Assembly (NCBI RefSeq): GCF_013294025.1
Contig: NZ_JABSNL010000002.1
Span: forward strand, 186,001 to 250,000
Source: Flavobacterium aeripolare
GTDB lineage: Bacteria; Bacteroidota; Bacteroidia; Flavobacteriales; Flavobacteriaceae
Length of the DNA: 64,000 bases
Direction: 5' to 3'
A program made the position numbers and the translations under genes. This document shows, in pieces, positions 7,153-14,677 of this stretch (the first letter of the stretch is position 1; each line of letters opens with the position of its first letter). Below the pieces are notes generated by a model. That model did no database searches. It saw only the letters and a list, made by a program, of their open reading frames with translations, and was not told the origin of the DNA.

Positions 7153-8958
7153 TTAAACCAATTCTAGTTCTGGTATAGCAAGTTGCAGTAGCTCTTGCTT
7201 TACTATTTCCATTGCTTTTTGCGCTTTTTGATTTTCTACTTTCGAAAAATAATTTCCGTTGAATAACTCTTTATAATAGTCAATTCCCACTAATAGATTA
7301 TTTTTAAATGCATGCCACTTTTTAAGTTGTCCACTAGTAAGTGTTTCTGAAACAGTGTTGATTTCGTTTTGTAAATAATCCACATACATCTTTAGTTCTT
7401 TTATGAACATATTTGGTCGGTTAGTATTTGTTAATACCGAATCGTTTCCGTAGATGTGCTGTGTCATTTTTGACAAGGATACTTCTTGATCAAAGTACGC
7501 CATATTTGGTCCTGGGCAGATCACTACTCCTTGAGCTTGCCCTTTTATTTGCATATCATTTTCTAGATAAGATGCATTGGCTAAACCAACACAAAGGCAA
7601 GATTTATCGGTTATTTTATTTTTAGCATTTTCATACATTGTAGCAGATAAGGTCTTTTTTGTAGCTTCTAATTCTTTAAGTTTTACATCTTGATATTTCT
7701 TAGAGGCAGTACATATTCCTTCTGGACCTAGTTCTTTGCTTAACGCCAAAAATCTTTTTGGGCAAGAGCTTCCTGCTTTATTTTCTAGTATGCGTTTTTG
7801 TTTCAGGGCTTCATTAGTTGTTCCTTTTAAGGTGTTAAACGGAATTCCTAGTGGTGATATGGGACTTAAGTACAAGTCTTCTTCTTTGGCTTTAGCCAAT
7901 AGTTCGCGTGTGTGTGCATCGACAGAAGTTGCCTCGGGAACTAATAAAAACGGACTTCCCCATCCTACTGAATCTACTTGAAAATGGTTTAATAAAAAAT
8001 CATGCTCTTCTGCTGTTCCCACGCCTCCCTGCACGGTAATCTTTAATTCTAATGGGTTTACGGGAACATGTTTTTCTTTAATCGTTAGCGCTTTAACCAT
8101 TAAATCATGCGCAGATTGTATAAGTTGCGCTTTCTTTTCTTTGAATTCTTCTAATATAGGGCCTAATAAGTGACCTTCTGTAGCAAAGGCATGTCCGCCA
8201 CAATTTAAGCCAGATTCTATTCGATATTCAGAAACCCATAATCCTTTTTTAGCTAAGAAATTCCCTTGTATCATAGCCGATCTAAAGTCACTCACTTTTA
8301 AAGTAATTTTCTTGCTTAGATAATTATTTTCATCGGGATAAAAGGCCTCATAATTTTCAAAATAACTATAAAGTCTAGGGTTCATCCCAGCAGATAAAAC
8401 AACCGAAGAATTTAAGCTGCTATTTGCAAAACCACGAAGAGAAGCATGAGCGTCGTTAAAAGTTGTTGGTAGTTGTTCATTCTTTACAAAATTATCCTTA
8501 TCAACTTTTGTCATAATATTTACGTCAATTGCTCCCGGAGATAAATGGGACTCTAGGTATTGCCTAACTGTTTCCTTACCTTCATCCATTATCGAAAGTA
8601 GTCCTTGCTTAATTTCAGATTTATTAGGCAGCATGGCGATATAGTTGGCTAAATTTTGCTTGCTTTCTGCTAGTTCATCTTTAAAATTTTCAAACTTATC
8701 CTTTACAATTGTGTTCACTAAATTGAGGTAAGTGCTAATGCGTTCTGCACGATGATCGACTGCTTTTTGAGTGATTTCTTGATAGGGGATAGCACACTTT
8801 TTACTGTAAAAACTGCGCATTCGTTCAATTAAATCATCGTCGATTATTGAAATCACTGATGAGATCCCGTAGTGTGCTACTCTAATAGGGCTGTCAATTG
8901 TGTATGCTAGCCCCATTACAGGTATATGGAATGTGTGTGTTGATTTATTTGCTGTCAT
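7153..8958 (-). CDS. nitronate monooxygenase-like TIM-barrel protein with extra cysteines
   Basis: A 601-residue protein I know only as uncharacterised in Bacteroidetes. The N-terminus (MGLAYTIDSPIRVAHYGI) and three later motifs recall the FMN-binding barrel of nitronate monooxygenases: GLNCGGHAFAT (about 250), VQGGVGTAEE (about 309), and SVGWGSPFLLVPEA (about 330). In that family the matching motifs are GxEAGGH, GGI and GxxFLxxxE. Beyond the barrel, from about 370 to 490, are SSCPKRF, GICTASKKYQ, KSCLCVGLA and GVVICPGPNMAYF. These put Cys at about 399, 416, 454, 456 and 481 and could bind a metal or Fe-S cluster. An insert at about 80-170 is charged and helical. Function is inferred only from motifs; the substrate is unknown. 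Confidence 0.65.
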   Translation of the reverse strand: MTANKSTHTFHIPVMGLAYTIDSPIRVAHYGISSVISIIDDDLIERMRSFYSKKCAIPYQEITQKAVDHRAERISTYLNLVNTIVKDKFENFKDELAESKQNLANYIAMLPNKSEIKQGLLSIMDEGKETVRQYLESHLSPGAIDVNIMTKVDKDNFVKNEQLPTTFNDAHASLRGFANSSLNSSVVLSAGMNPRLYSYFENYEAFYPDENNYLSKKITLKVSDFRSAMIQGNFLAKKGLWVSEYRIESGLNCGGHAFATEGHLLGPILEEFKEKKAQLIQSAHDLMVKALTIKEKHVPVNPLELKITVQGGVGTAEEHDFLLNHFQVDSVGWGSPFLLVPEATSVDAHTRELLAKAKEEDLYLSPISPLGIPFNTLKGTTNEALKQKRILENKAGSSCPKRFLALSKELGPEGICTASKKYQDVKLKELEATKKTLSATMYENAKNKITDKSCLCVGLANASYLENDMQIKGQAQGVVICPGPNMAYFDQEVSLSKMTQHIYGNDSVLTNTNRPNMFIKELKMYVDYLQNEINTVSETLTSGQLKKWHAFKNNLLVGIDYYKELFNGNYFSKVENQKAQKAMEIVKQELLQLAIPELELV

Positions 8959-9066
8959 AAAATGTAAATTTTAAAATAAATTAGATACAAATATGATCAA
9001 ATTAGTAACGTTGAAAAATGATAAATATCAGCTAACGTTTACTATTTATTTAGGTGTGAATATGGT

Positions 9067-9107
9067 TAAAAAAAATGCTCCAAATTAAAAGTGTAATTTG
9101 GAGCATT
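9067..9107 (-). terminator. intrinsic terminator after rluF
   Basis: A perfect 14-bp stem, AATGCTCCAAATTA with TAATTTGGAGCATT, followed on the minus strand by eight T. It terminates the leftward rluF transcript. Confidence 0.88.
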
Positions 9108-9123
9108 TAGTTTTTTGTAAATT

Positions 9124-9936
9124 TTAGTAGTCATTACGATCTTTAAATCGAGGATCATCTCTCTTGATGAATTCAGTTCTTCTTTTAGGGGCTTCTGTTT
9201 TAGGTAAGCTAGCTTCTTCTGTTTTACTTGAAGGTTCTATAAGTTCGTTGAGCTCTTTAATCTCTGCATCAGTAAGATCGCGGTAACGACCTACTGGTAC
9301 GTCAAGTGAAATATTAATGATACGAATTCTTTTTAAAGCAGTTACTTCGTATCCTAAATATTCAGTCATTCTACGAATCTGGCGATTCAATCCTTGTGTT
9401 AAAATAATTTTGAAAGTGTATTTGCTAATTTGTTCAACTTTACACTTACGGGTAATCGTATCTAATATAGGTACGCCATTTCCCATTCTTTCAATAAAAC
9501 GATCTGTAATTGGACGGTCTACGGTAACAGTATATTCTTTTTCATGATTGTTTCTGGCGCGCAAAATTTTATTTACGATATCTCCATCATTGGTCATAAA
9601 TATCAATCCTTCACTAGCTTTATCTAATCGACCAATAGGGAAGATGCGCTTTGGGTAATTTATGTAATCAACAATATTGTTTTGTACATCTAAATTAGTA
9701 GTACATTCAATCCCAATAGGTTTATAGAAAGCGAGATAAACAGATTTTTCTCTATTTTCTCTAATTAGTTTACCATCGATACGCACTTCATCGTGCATAG
9801 ATACCTTGGTCCCTAATTCTGGAACGACACCGTTTATTGTAACTCGACCTTGCTCGATGATTTTATCGGCTTCTCGGCGAGAACAAAAACCAGTTTCTCC
9901 AATAAATTTGTTTAGTCGTTTTAGATTTTCTTCCAT
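9124..9936 (-). CDS. rluF: 23S rRNA pseudouridine synthase, RluF-like
   Basis: 270 residues. An S4 RNA-binding domain (about 7-60, LNKFIGETGFCSRREADKII) is followed by an RsuA/RluF-type catalytic domain. The catalytic Asp is in PIGRLDKASEGLIFMTNDGD near residue 100, and GLNRQIRRMTEYLGYEV is the second conserved motif. AFYKPIGIECTTN points to the RluF branch (E. coli U2604) rather than RluB or RsuA. The last 30 residues are a charged Lys/Arg-rich tail. A possible minus-strand -7 box (TACTTTTG, 9941-9948) lies so close to the ATG that a leaderless transcript is possible; no -33 box is clear. Confidence 0.88.
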   Translation of the reverse strand: MEENLKRLNKFIGETGFCSRREADKIIEQGRVTINGVVPELGTKVSMHDEVRIDGKLIRENREKSVYLAFYKPIGIECTTNLDVQNNIVDYINYPKRIFPIGRLDKASEGLIFMTNDGDIVNKILRARNNHEKEYTVTVDRPITDRFIERMGNGVPILDTITRKCKVEQISKYTFKIILTQGLNRQIRRMTEYLGYEVTALKRIRIINISLDVPVGRYRDLTDAEIKELNELIEPSSKTEEASLPKTEAPKRRTEFIKRDDPRFKDRNDY

Positions 9937-10028
9937 AGCACAAAAGTAGTACTAAATTGTTAAATCGTTTACTCGCTCGAATATTTATTTAGTGCTTGTT
10001 GAAAATTGTAAGGGTGTTGAGCTGTATT

Positions 10029-10877
10029 TTATTTCGATTCAAATAAAAATTGATATACTTTGTTATATAAAGTCGCGTCATGCATGCTGTGTCCAAGACC
10101 ATTTGTTTCTATTAATACGGCATTTTTCCAGGTTGAAGCTATTTTTGTTGCTTCTGCAAATAAGACAACGTTGTCATCAATATCGTGTGCGATCAAACCC
10201 GTGGTGGCGATTTGTGAAGCAAACAGCGTACCAGAAAATTGATTTATATTAAGATTGAAATGATTGAGATAGTGGTTTTTGAGGCCCTTATAAATGGTAT
10301 TGTTTAGGCTAAGCATGGCAATGTAATTGTTTAGAATAACCTTAAAGTCGCTAGGAGAACCTAATATCACCATTTTTTTTATATCCGAATTCTGATATTT
10401 GGCTTGGTAGTACAAACAGGTTTTAGCACCTAGAGAATGTCCAAGTAAATAAGTGGGCTTATATTGTTGTGCGATCTGGTCAATAAAAGTTGCATACTGA
10501 GGAATATTAAATTCTTTTCCGCTGGATAATCCGTGAGCGGGACCATCTAATGCAATAATAGTACTTCCTGATTTTTTTAAATACGGAATTATATTTTCCC
10601 AGCGTGAAGCATTACTTTCCCATCCGTGAACTAATAGTATTACGGTGTTGTTTCCTTTCCAGGTATAACTTTGAAAGTAGTCGTCGTTATTGTAATGTGT
10701 TTCTGTGGAAGCTTCTTGTAAAATTGTAGGAAGCGCTTTTTTGTCTAATCGACCCTCTCGTGGTTCACTAAATAGGGAGTAAGCGAGTTTGATGGCTTTT
10801 GCAGGATTTACATAACTAAGGATGTTGATGTAAAGACCAATAGACTTTGTAAAAATTGTTTTGAAGATTTTTTTCAT
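10029..10877 (-). CDS. alpha/beta hydrolase
   Basis: A 282-residue alpha/beta-hydrolase of unknown substrate. The oxyanion-hole motif is VILLVHGWESNASRW (about 80-94). The nucleophile elbow is LLGHSLGAKT, with the catalytic Ser near 148. The catalytic His is in NGLGHSMHD near 264, and the acid is probably the Asp in AHDIDDNVV. The first 20 residues are a weak hydrophobic segment that may tether it to the membrane. The start codon follows directly on the T-run of the terminator at 10880-10908, so its transcript must begin inside or just after that hairpin, or come from read-through. Confidence 0.82.
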   Translation of the reverse strand: MKKIFKTIFTKSIGLYINILSYVNPAKAIKLAYSLFSEPREGRLDKKALPTILQEASTETHYNNDDYFQSYTWKGNNTVILLVHGWESNASRWENIIPYLKKSGSTIIALDGPAHGLSSGKEFNIPQYATFIDQIAQQYKPTYLLGHSLGAKTCLYYQAKYQNSDIKKMVILGSPSDFKVILNNYIAMLSLNNTIYKGLKNHYLNHFNLNINQFSGTLFASQIATTGLIAHDIDDNVVLFAEATKIASTWKNAVLIETNGLGHSMHDATLYNKVYQFLFESK

Positions 10878-10879
10878 AA

Positions 10880-10908
10880 TAAAAAAGTCCCGATGTGTAT
10901 CGGGACTT
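10880..10908 (-). terminator. intrinsic terminator abutting the hydrolase start
   Basis: Perfect 10-bp stem AAGTCCCGAT / ATCGGGACTT with a 4-base loop. On the minus strand the T-run is followed three bases later by the ATG of the hydrolase gene at 10877. It terminates the zinc-ribbon-like gene that ends at 10917. Confidence 0.85.
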
Positions 10909-10916
10909 AAATATAA

Positions 10917-11696
10917 TTAAAATTTAGAAAATAATTTTTCCATTTTTTCTTTTTCTTCGTCTGCAAGTTGACTGTCAACTAGAATTCTTCCTGAATGCTC
11001 ATCAGTAATGATTTTCTTTCTAGAAGCAATTTCTACTTGAGTTTGTGGTGGAATCGTAAAAAACGACCCTGCTGATGCTCCTCTTTCGATAGAAACAACT
11101 GCTAATCCGTTACGAACACTTGTTCTAATTCTAGTGTAAGCAGCTAAAAGTCTGTCTTCAATTAAGTTTTGAAATTCAAGAGATTTTTCAGTTAAGTAAG
11201 CTTCTTCTTTAGCAGTTTCTGCCATGATAGCTTCAAGCTCAGATTTCTTGTGCTTCAAGTGGTTAGCTTTTGTTTCTAACTTTTCTTTTGACTGAGAAAT
11301 AATTGCTTTCTTGTTTTCAATAGAAGCTTTCATTTCTTTAATTTGCTTTTCAGCTAATTGAATTTCAAGTTCTTGAAACTCAACTTCTTTAGTTAAAGAG
11401 TTGAATTCTCTATTGTTACGAACACTTTCTTGTTGTTTTGTGTATTTTTTGATAGCCTCTTTGTGCTCATCAATCGCATTCTTTTTTGATTTGATTAGGT
11501 CTTCAACTACTTCTAAATCCCCTTTCAATTTCTCAGAACGTGTGCTCAAACCAGCAACTTCATCTTCTAAATCTTCCACTTCTAGAGGCAGTTCTCCTCT
11601 TACATTTCTAATTTCGTCAATTCTAGAGTCAATCAATTGTAAATCGTAAATTGCTCTTAACTTGTCCTCAACACTTAATTCTTTCGTATTCGCCAT
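10917..11696 (-). CDS. coiled-coil protein with a degenerate, cysteine-less C4 zinc-ribbon domain
   Basis: A 259-residue homologue of the widespread bacterial family (CT398-like) that has a long coiled-coil hairpin followed by a C4 zinc ribbon (zf-RING_7). Residues 10-185 are heptad-rich. Residues 208-240 (SFFTIPPQTQVEIASRKKII, then DEHSGRILVD) align with the ribbon. Where the family has paired Cys (as in CEHCGRILV), this protein has Asp and Ser, and the whole protein has no Cys at all. The fold is probably kept without zinc. The family's role is poorly known; links to secretion or ribosome-associated functions have been proposed. It starts 3 bp after the Nif3-like gene, so the two form an operon. 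Confidence 0.85.
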   Translation of the reverse strand: MANTKELSVEDKLRAIYDLQLIDSRIDEIRNVRGELPLEVEDLEDEVAGLSTRSEKLKGDLEVVEDLIKSKKNAIDEHKEAIKKYTKQQESVRNNREFNSLTKEVEFQELEIQLAEKQIKEMKASIENKKAIISQSKEKLETKANHLKHKKSELEAIMAETAKEEAYLTEKSLEFQNLIEDRLLAAYTRIRTSVRNGLAVVSIERGASAGSFFTIPPQTQVEIASRKKIITDEHSGRILVDSQLADEEKEKMEKLFSKF

Positions 11697-11699
11697 ATT

Positions 11700-12794
11700 C
11701 TATAAGTACTTAACTGGATTTGTATTTTCTTCAGATAAAATGATTGCAAAATTAAGGATTTTTTTCCGAAGATAATCAACAATATAATTTTTTGTATAGC
11801 GTTCGCTCTCAAAATGTCCAATATCGGCTAATAATAGCTGATTTTCGGCCTCATAAAACTGGTGATACTTTAAATCGGCAGTCAAAAAAGCATCGGCACC
11901 AGCCATAATTGCATTTTTTATAGCATAACTACCTGATCCACCTAAAACGGCAACTTTTTTTATTTTTTTATTAGTAAAAGCAGAGTGACGAATACCTCCA
12001 GCTATCATTTTATCTTTTACAAGTTGTAAAAATGCTTCTTCTGGCATTGCTTCTTCAAATGAACCTACCATTCCTAAACCTATATTTTGATGGGTATTTT
12101 GTAATTCATAGATTTCGTATGCAACCTCTTCATATATATGACTCTCAAATAAGGCCTTTAAAATCTTAGATTCTAAATATTTTTCAAAAGTAACTTCGAT
12201 CTTGAGTTCGTTAGTTTGTACCGTTTGAAATTGTTCTCCTATCACAGGATTGCTGTTTTCATTACCGCGATAAGTACCACTACCTGTAGAGCTAAAGCTG
12301 CATTCGTCATAATTACCTATACTGCCGGCTCCTGCAGTAAATAATGCTTTTCTCACTTGATCGGCATTTTCGGGTACGGTAAAGGTGATTAATTTTCGAA
12401 TAAAATTTTGTTTAGGAATCAATATGCTTGTGTTTTTTAGTCCTAGGGCATCACAAAATATCTTATTTACCCCTTGTTGATGGTTGTCAAGAGCGGTATG
12501 AATCGCAAAAATCGCAATGTCATTTCTAATTGCTTTTATAACGGCACGCTCAACATAATTCTTGCCAGTGATTTTTTTTAATCCTGCAAATAGAATAGGA
12601 TGAAAGCATACGACTAAATTGCAGTTCTTGCTGATTGCTTCGTCGATAACATTCTCTAAGGCATCGTGACAAACTAAAACTCCCGTTGCTTCTTGATTTT
12701 GATCTCCTACTAATAAGCCTACATTATCAAAATCTTCGGCATAAGCTAATGGTGCCATCTCTTCTAGTACTGTAAGAATCTCTTTTATCTTCAT
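11700..12794 (-). CDS. Nif3-like dinuclear metal centre hexameric protein (YbgI/DUF34)
   Basis: 364 residues, the long form of the Nif3/YbgI family with a PII-like insert in the middle (about 130-230). Metal-binding signatures are visible: NVGLLVGD near 24, VVCFHPILFAGLK with the metal-binding His near 65, AIHTALDN near 97, and, at the C-terminus, ADLKYHQFYEA and IGHFESER. The family forms hexameric toroids with a two-metal site. It is often annotated as a GTP cyclohydrolase I type 2 homologue, but its biochemical role is not settled. It is upstream of, and nearly contiguous with, the coiled-coil gene; lpxK diverges from it. Confidence 0.9.
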   Translation of the reverse strand: MKIKEILTVLEEMAPLAYAEDFDNVGLLVGDQNQEATGVLVCHDALENVIDEAISKNCNLVVCFHPILFAGLKKITGKNYVERAVIKAIRNDIAIFAIHTALDNHQQGVNKIFCDALGLKNTSILIPKQNFIRKLITFTVPENADQVRKALFTAGAGSIGNYDECSFSSTGSGTYRGNENSNPVIGEQFQTVQTNELKIEVTFEKYLESKILKALFESHIYEEVAYEIYELQNTHQNIGLGMVGSFEEAMPEEAFLQLVKDKMIAGGIRHSAFTNKKIKKVAVLGGSGSYAIKNAIMAGADAFLTADLKYHQFYEAENQLLLADIGHFESERYTKNYIVDYLRKKILNFAIILSEENTNPVKYL

Positions 12795-12867
12795 TTTTGA
12801 TTTTTTCGAATAAACAAATTAACGAATAAACAAATCAACTTTAAAATAAAAAATATACTTTCGTATA

Positions 12868-13893
12868 ATGAATTTACTGCGCAAAATCCTTTTTCCCCTT
12901 GCTATTATTTATGGTTTGATTACTGCTATTCGAAATTATTTATTTGATATAGGGGTATTTAAATCAGCTTCATTTTCTATTCCGGTGATAGCTGTGGGTA
13001 ATTTAAGCGTAGGGGGAACGGGCAAGACGCCTCAAATTGAATATCTAATTCGTTTACTACAAGATGATTATAAAGTAGCGACCTTAAGCCGTGGATACAA
13101 GCGAGAATCTCAAGGGTATATTTTAGCAGATGATAATGCAACAGCAAAGACAATAGGTGATGAGCCTTTTCAATATTTCCAAAAATTCAATAAAATACAA
13201 GTAGCAGTCGATGCTAGTAGAAAAAACGGAATAGAGCAATTGCTGTCACAAAAACAAAAGCCTGAAATTATACTGCTAGATGATGCCTACCAACATAGAA
13301 AGGTAAAAGCAGGATTTTACATCTTGCTTACGGCTTACGGCGACTTGTATGCGGATGATTTCATGCTACCTACTGGAAATTTAAGAGAGTATAAAGGTGG
13401 CGCAAAACGTGCCAATGTAATTGTGGTCACAAAGTGTCCTGCTGCGCTATCTACAGCAGAACAAGAAACCATAAGAATCAAGCTCAAGTTGTCGCGCGGG
13501 CAACAATTATTTTTCACTACCATTGCTTACGACGACACGGTGCATTCTATAAATAATAGCTTAGCGGTTAGCGAAATCCTTAAAAAAGACAAATTACTTT
13601 TGGCAGGAATAGCTAAACCCGAGTCTTTTTTTGCATATTTGCAGGCTGCAAATGATTTAACGATGGTATATCCAGACCATCATCATTTTACAGATAACGA
13701 TATTATAGCGATAAAAAATAAATCAAAAAACAACATCATCGTAACGACTGAAAAGGATTTTGTTAGGTTAAAAGGGAGTGCTCTGGATGGACAATTGTAT
13801 TACCTGCCTATTAAAAGTAATTTTCTAACAGCAGCTGATTTGTTTGATAAAACAATTTTAAATTATGTGGGAACAAGTACAAGAAACGGTTAA
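12868..13893 (+). CDS. lpxK: tetraacyldisaccharide 4'-kinase LpxK
   Basis: LpxK phosphorylates the 4' position of the lipid A disaccharide precursor at the inner membrane. An N-terminal membrane helix (about 5-25) is followed by AVGNLSVGGTGKTPQIEYL, which contains the Walker A (about 42-55). LSRGYKRES and ILLDDAYQHRKV, the Walker B-like motif with the catalytic Asp, follow. VTKCP and TTEKDFVRLK are conserved later. The length of 341 is normal. The 3' end overlaps the purine nucleoside phosphorylase gene by 29 bp in another frame, implying co-transcription. Confidence 0.94.
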   Translation: MNLLRKILFPLAIIYGLITAIRNYLFDIGVFKSASFSIPVIAVGNLSVGGTGKTPQIEYLIRLLQDDYKVATLSRGYKRESQGYILADDNATAKTIGDEPFQYFQKFNKIQVAVDASRKNGIEQLLSQKQKPEIILLDDAYQHRKVKAGFYILLTAYGDLYADDFMLPTGNLREYKGGAKRANVIVVTKCPAALSTAEQETIRIKLKLSRGQQLFFTTIAYDDTVHSINNSLAVSEILKKDKLLLAGIAKPESFFAYLQAANDLTMVYPDHHHFTDNDIIAIKNKSKNNIIVTTEKDFVRLKGSALDGQLYYLPIKSNFLTAADLFDKTILNYVGTSTRNG

Positions 13894-14677
13894 TTATATT
13901 AACAACATCAATCATTTTAATCCTGAGTACGGTGTTATTTTAGGATCAGGTCTTGGTAGTTTTACTGAAGATATCAAAATCGAATTTACATTACCTTATA
14001 GCGATATACCTAATTTTCCAGTATCTACCGTTCAGGGACATAAAGGAGCATTGGTTTTTGGAACAATAGGAGATAAAAAAGTCGTTGCAATGCAAGGGCG
14101 CTTTCATTTTTATGAAGGTTATTCTATGAAAGAAGTAACTTTTCCTGTGCGTGTTTTAAAATATTTAGGGGTAAAAAAACTGATCGTTTCTAATGCTTCT
14201 GGAGGAGTTAATCCTGAGTATAAGATAGGTGAAATTATCATTATTAAAGATCATATTAATTTCACACCAGAGCATCCTTTAAGAGGAGCAAATGATGAAC
14301 GTTTTGGTCCTAGATTTGTAAACATGAGTGAGCCTTACTCTCGCAAAATGATTATTAAAGCTAAAGAGTTAGCCGCAAAACTATCTATAGAAGTAAAAGA
14401 TGGGATTTATCTTGGTCTTCAAGGCCCTAGTTTTGAAACGCTAGCAGAATACAAAATGGTTAAAATTCTTGGTGCTGATTGTGTAGGTATGTCAACGGTG
14501 CCAGAGGTAATTGTAGCGCGTCATATGGATCTTGAAACTTTTGGCGTATCAGTAATTACAGATATAGGTGATGAGGCTAATATTGATTCTATTTCGCATG
14601 ACGAAGTATTAGAAGCTGCGCAAAGTGCAGAGCCAAACGTGAGAAAATTAATTAGAGAGTTGATTATTAACTACTAG
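13865..14677 (+). CDS. purine-nucleoside phosphorylase, trimeric (PNP family I)
   Basis: 270 residues; cleaves purine nucleosides with phosphate to base and ribose-1-phosphate in purine salvage. Key motifs are VILGSGLGSF (phosphate loop, about 21-30), GHKGALVFG, MQGRFHFYEGYSM (about 78-90), VSNASGGVNP (about 112), and a purine-site region with GLQGPSFET and GADCVGMSTVPEV. VSVITDIGDEAN near residue 236 is the base-recognition loop; many members have N at the position before the first D. The start at 13865 lies inside the end of lpxK. The 3' end overlaps the convergent histidine kinase by 11 bp. Confidence 0.93.
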   Translation: MWEQVQETVNYINNINHFNPEYGVILGSGLGSFTEDIKIEFTLPYSDIPNFPVSTVQGHKGALVFGTIGDKKVVAMQGRFHFYEGYSMKEVTFPVRVLKYLGVKKLIVSNASGGVNPEYKIGEIIIIKDHINFTPEHPLRGANDERFGPRFVNMSEPYSRKMIIKAKELAAKLSIEVKDGIYLGLQGPSFETLAEYKMVKILGADCVGMSTVPEVIVARHMDLETFGVSVITDIGDEANIDSISHDEVLEAAQSAEPNVRKLIRELIINY

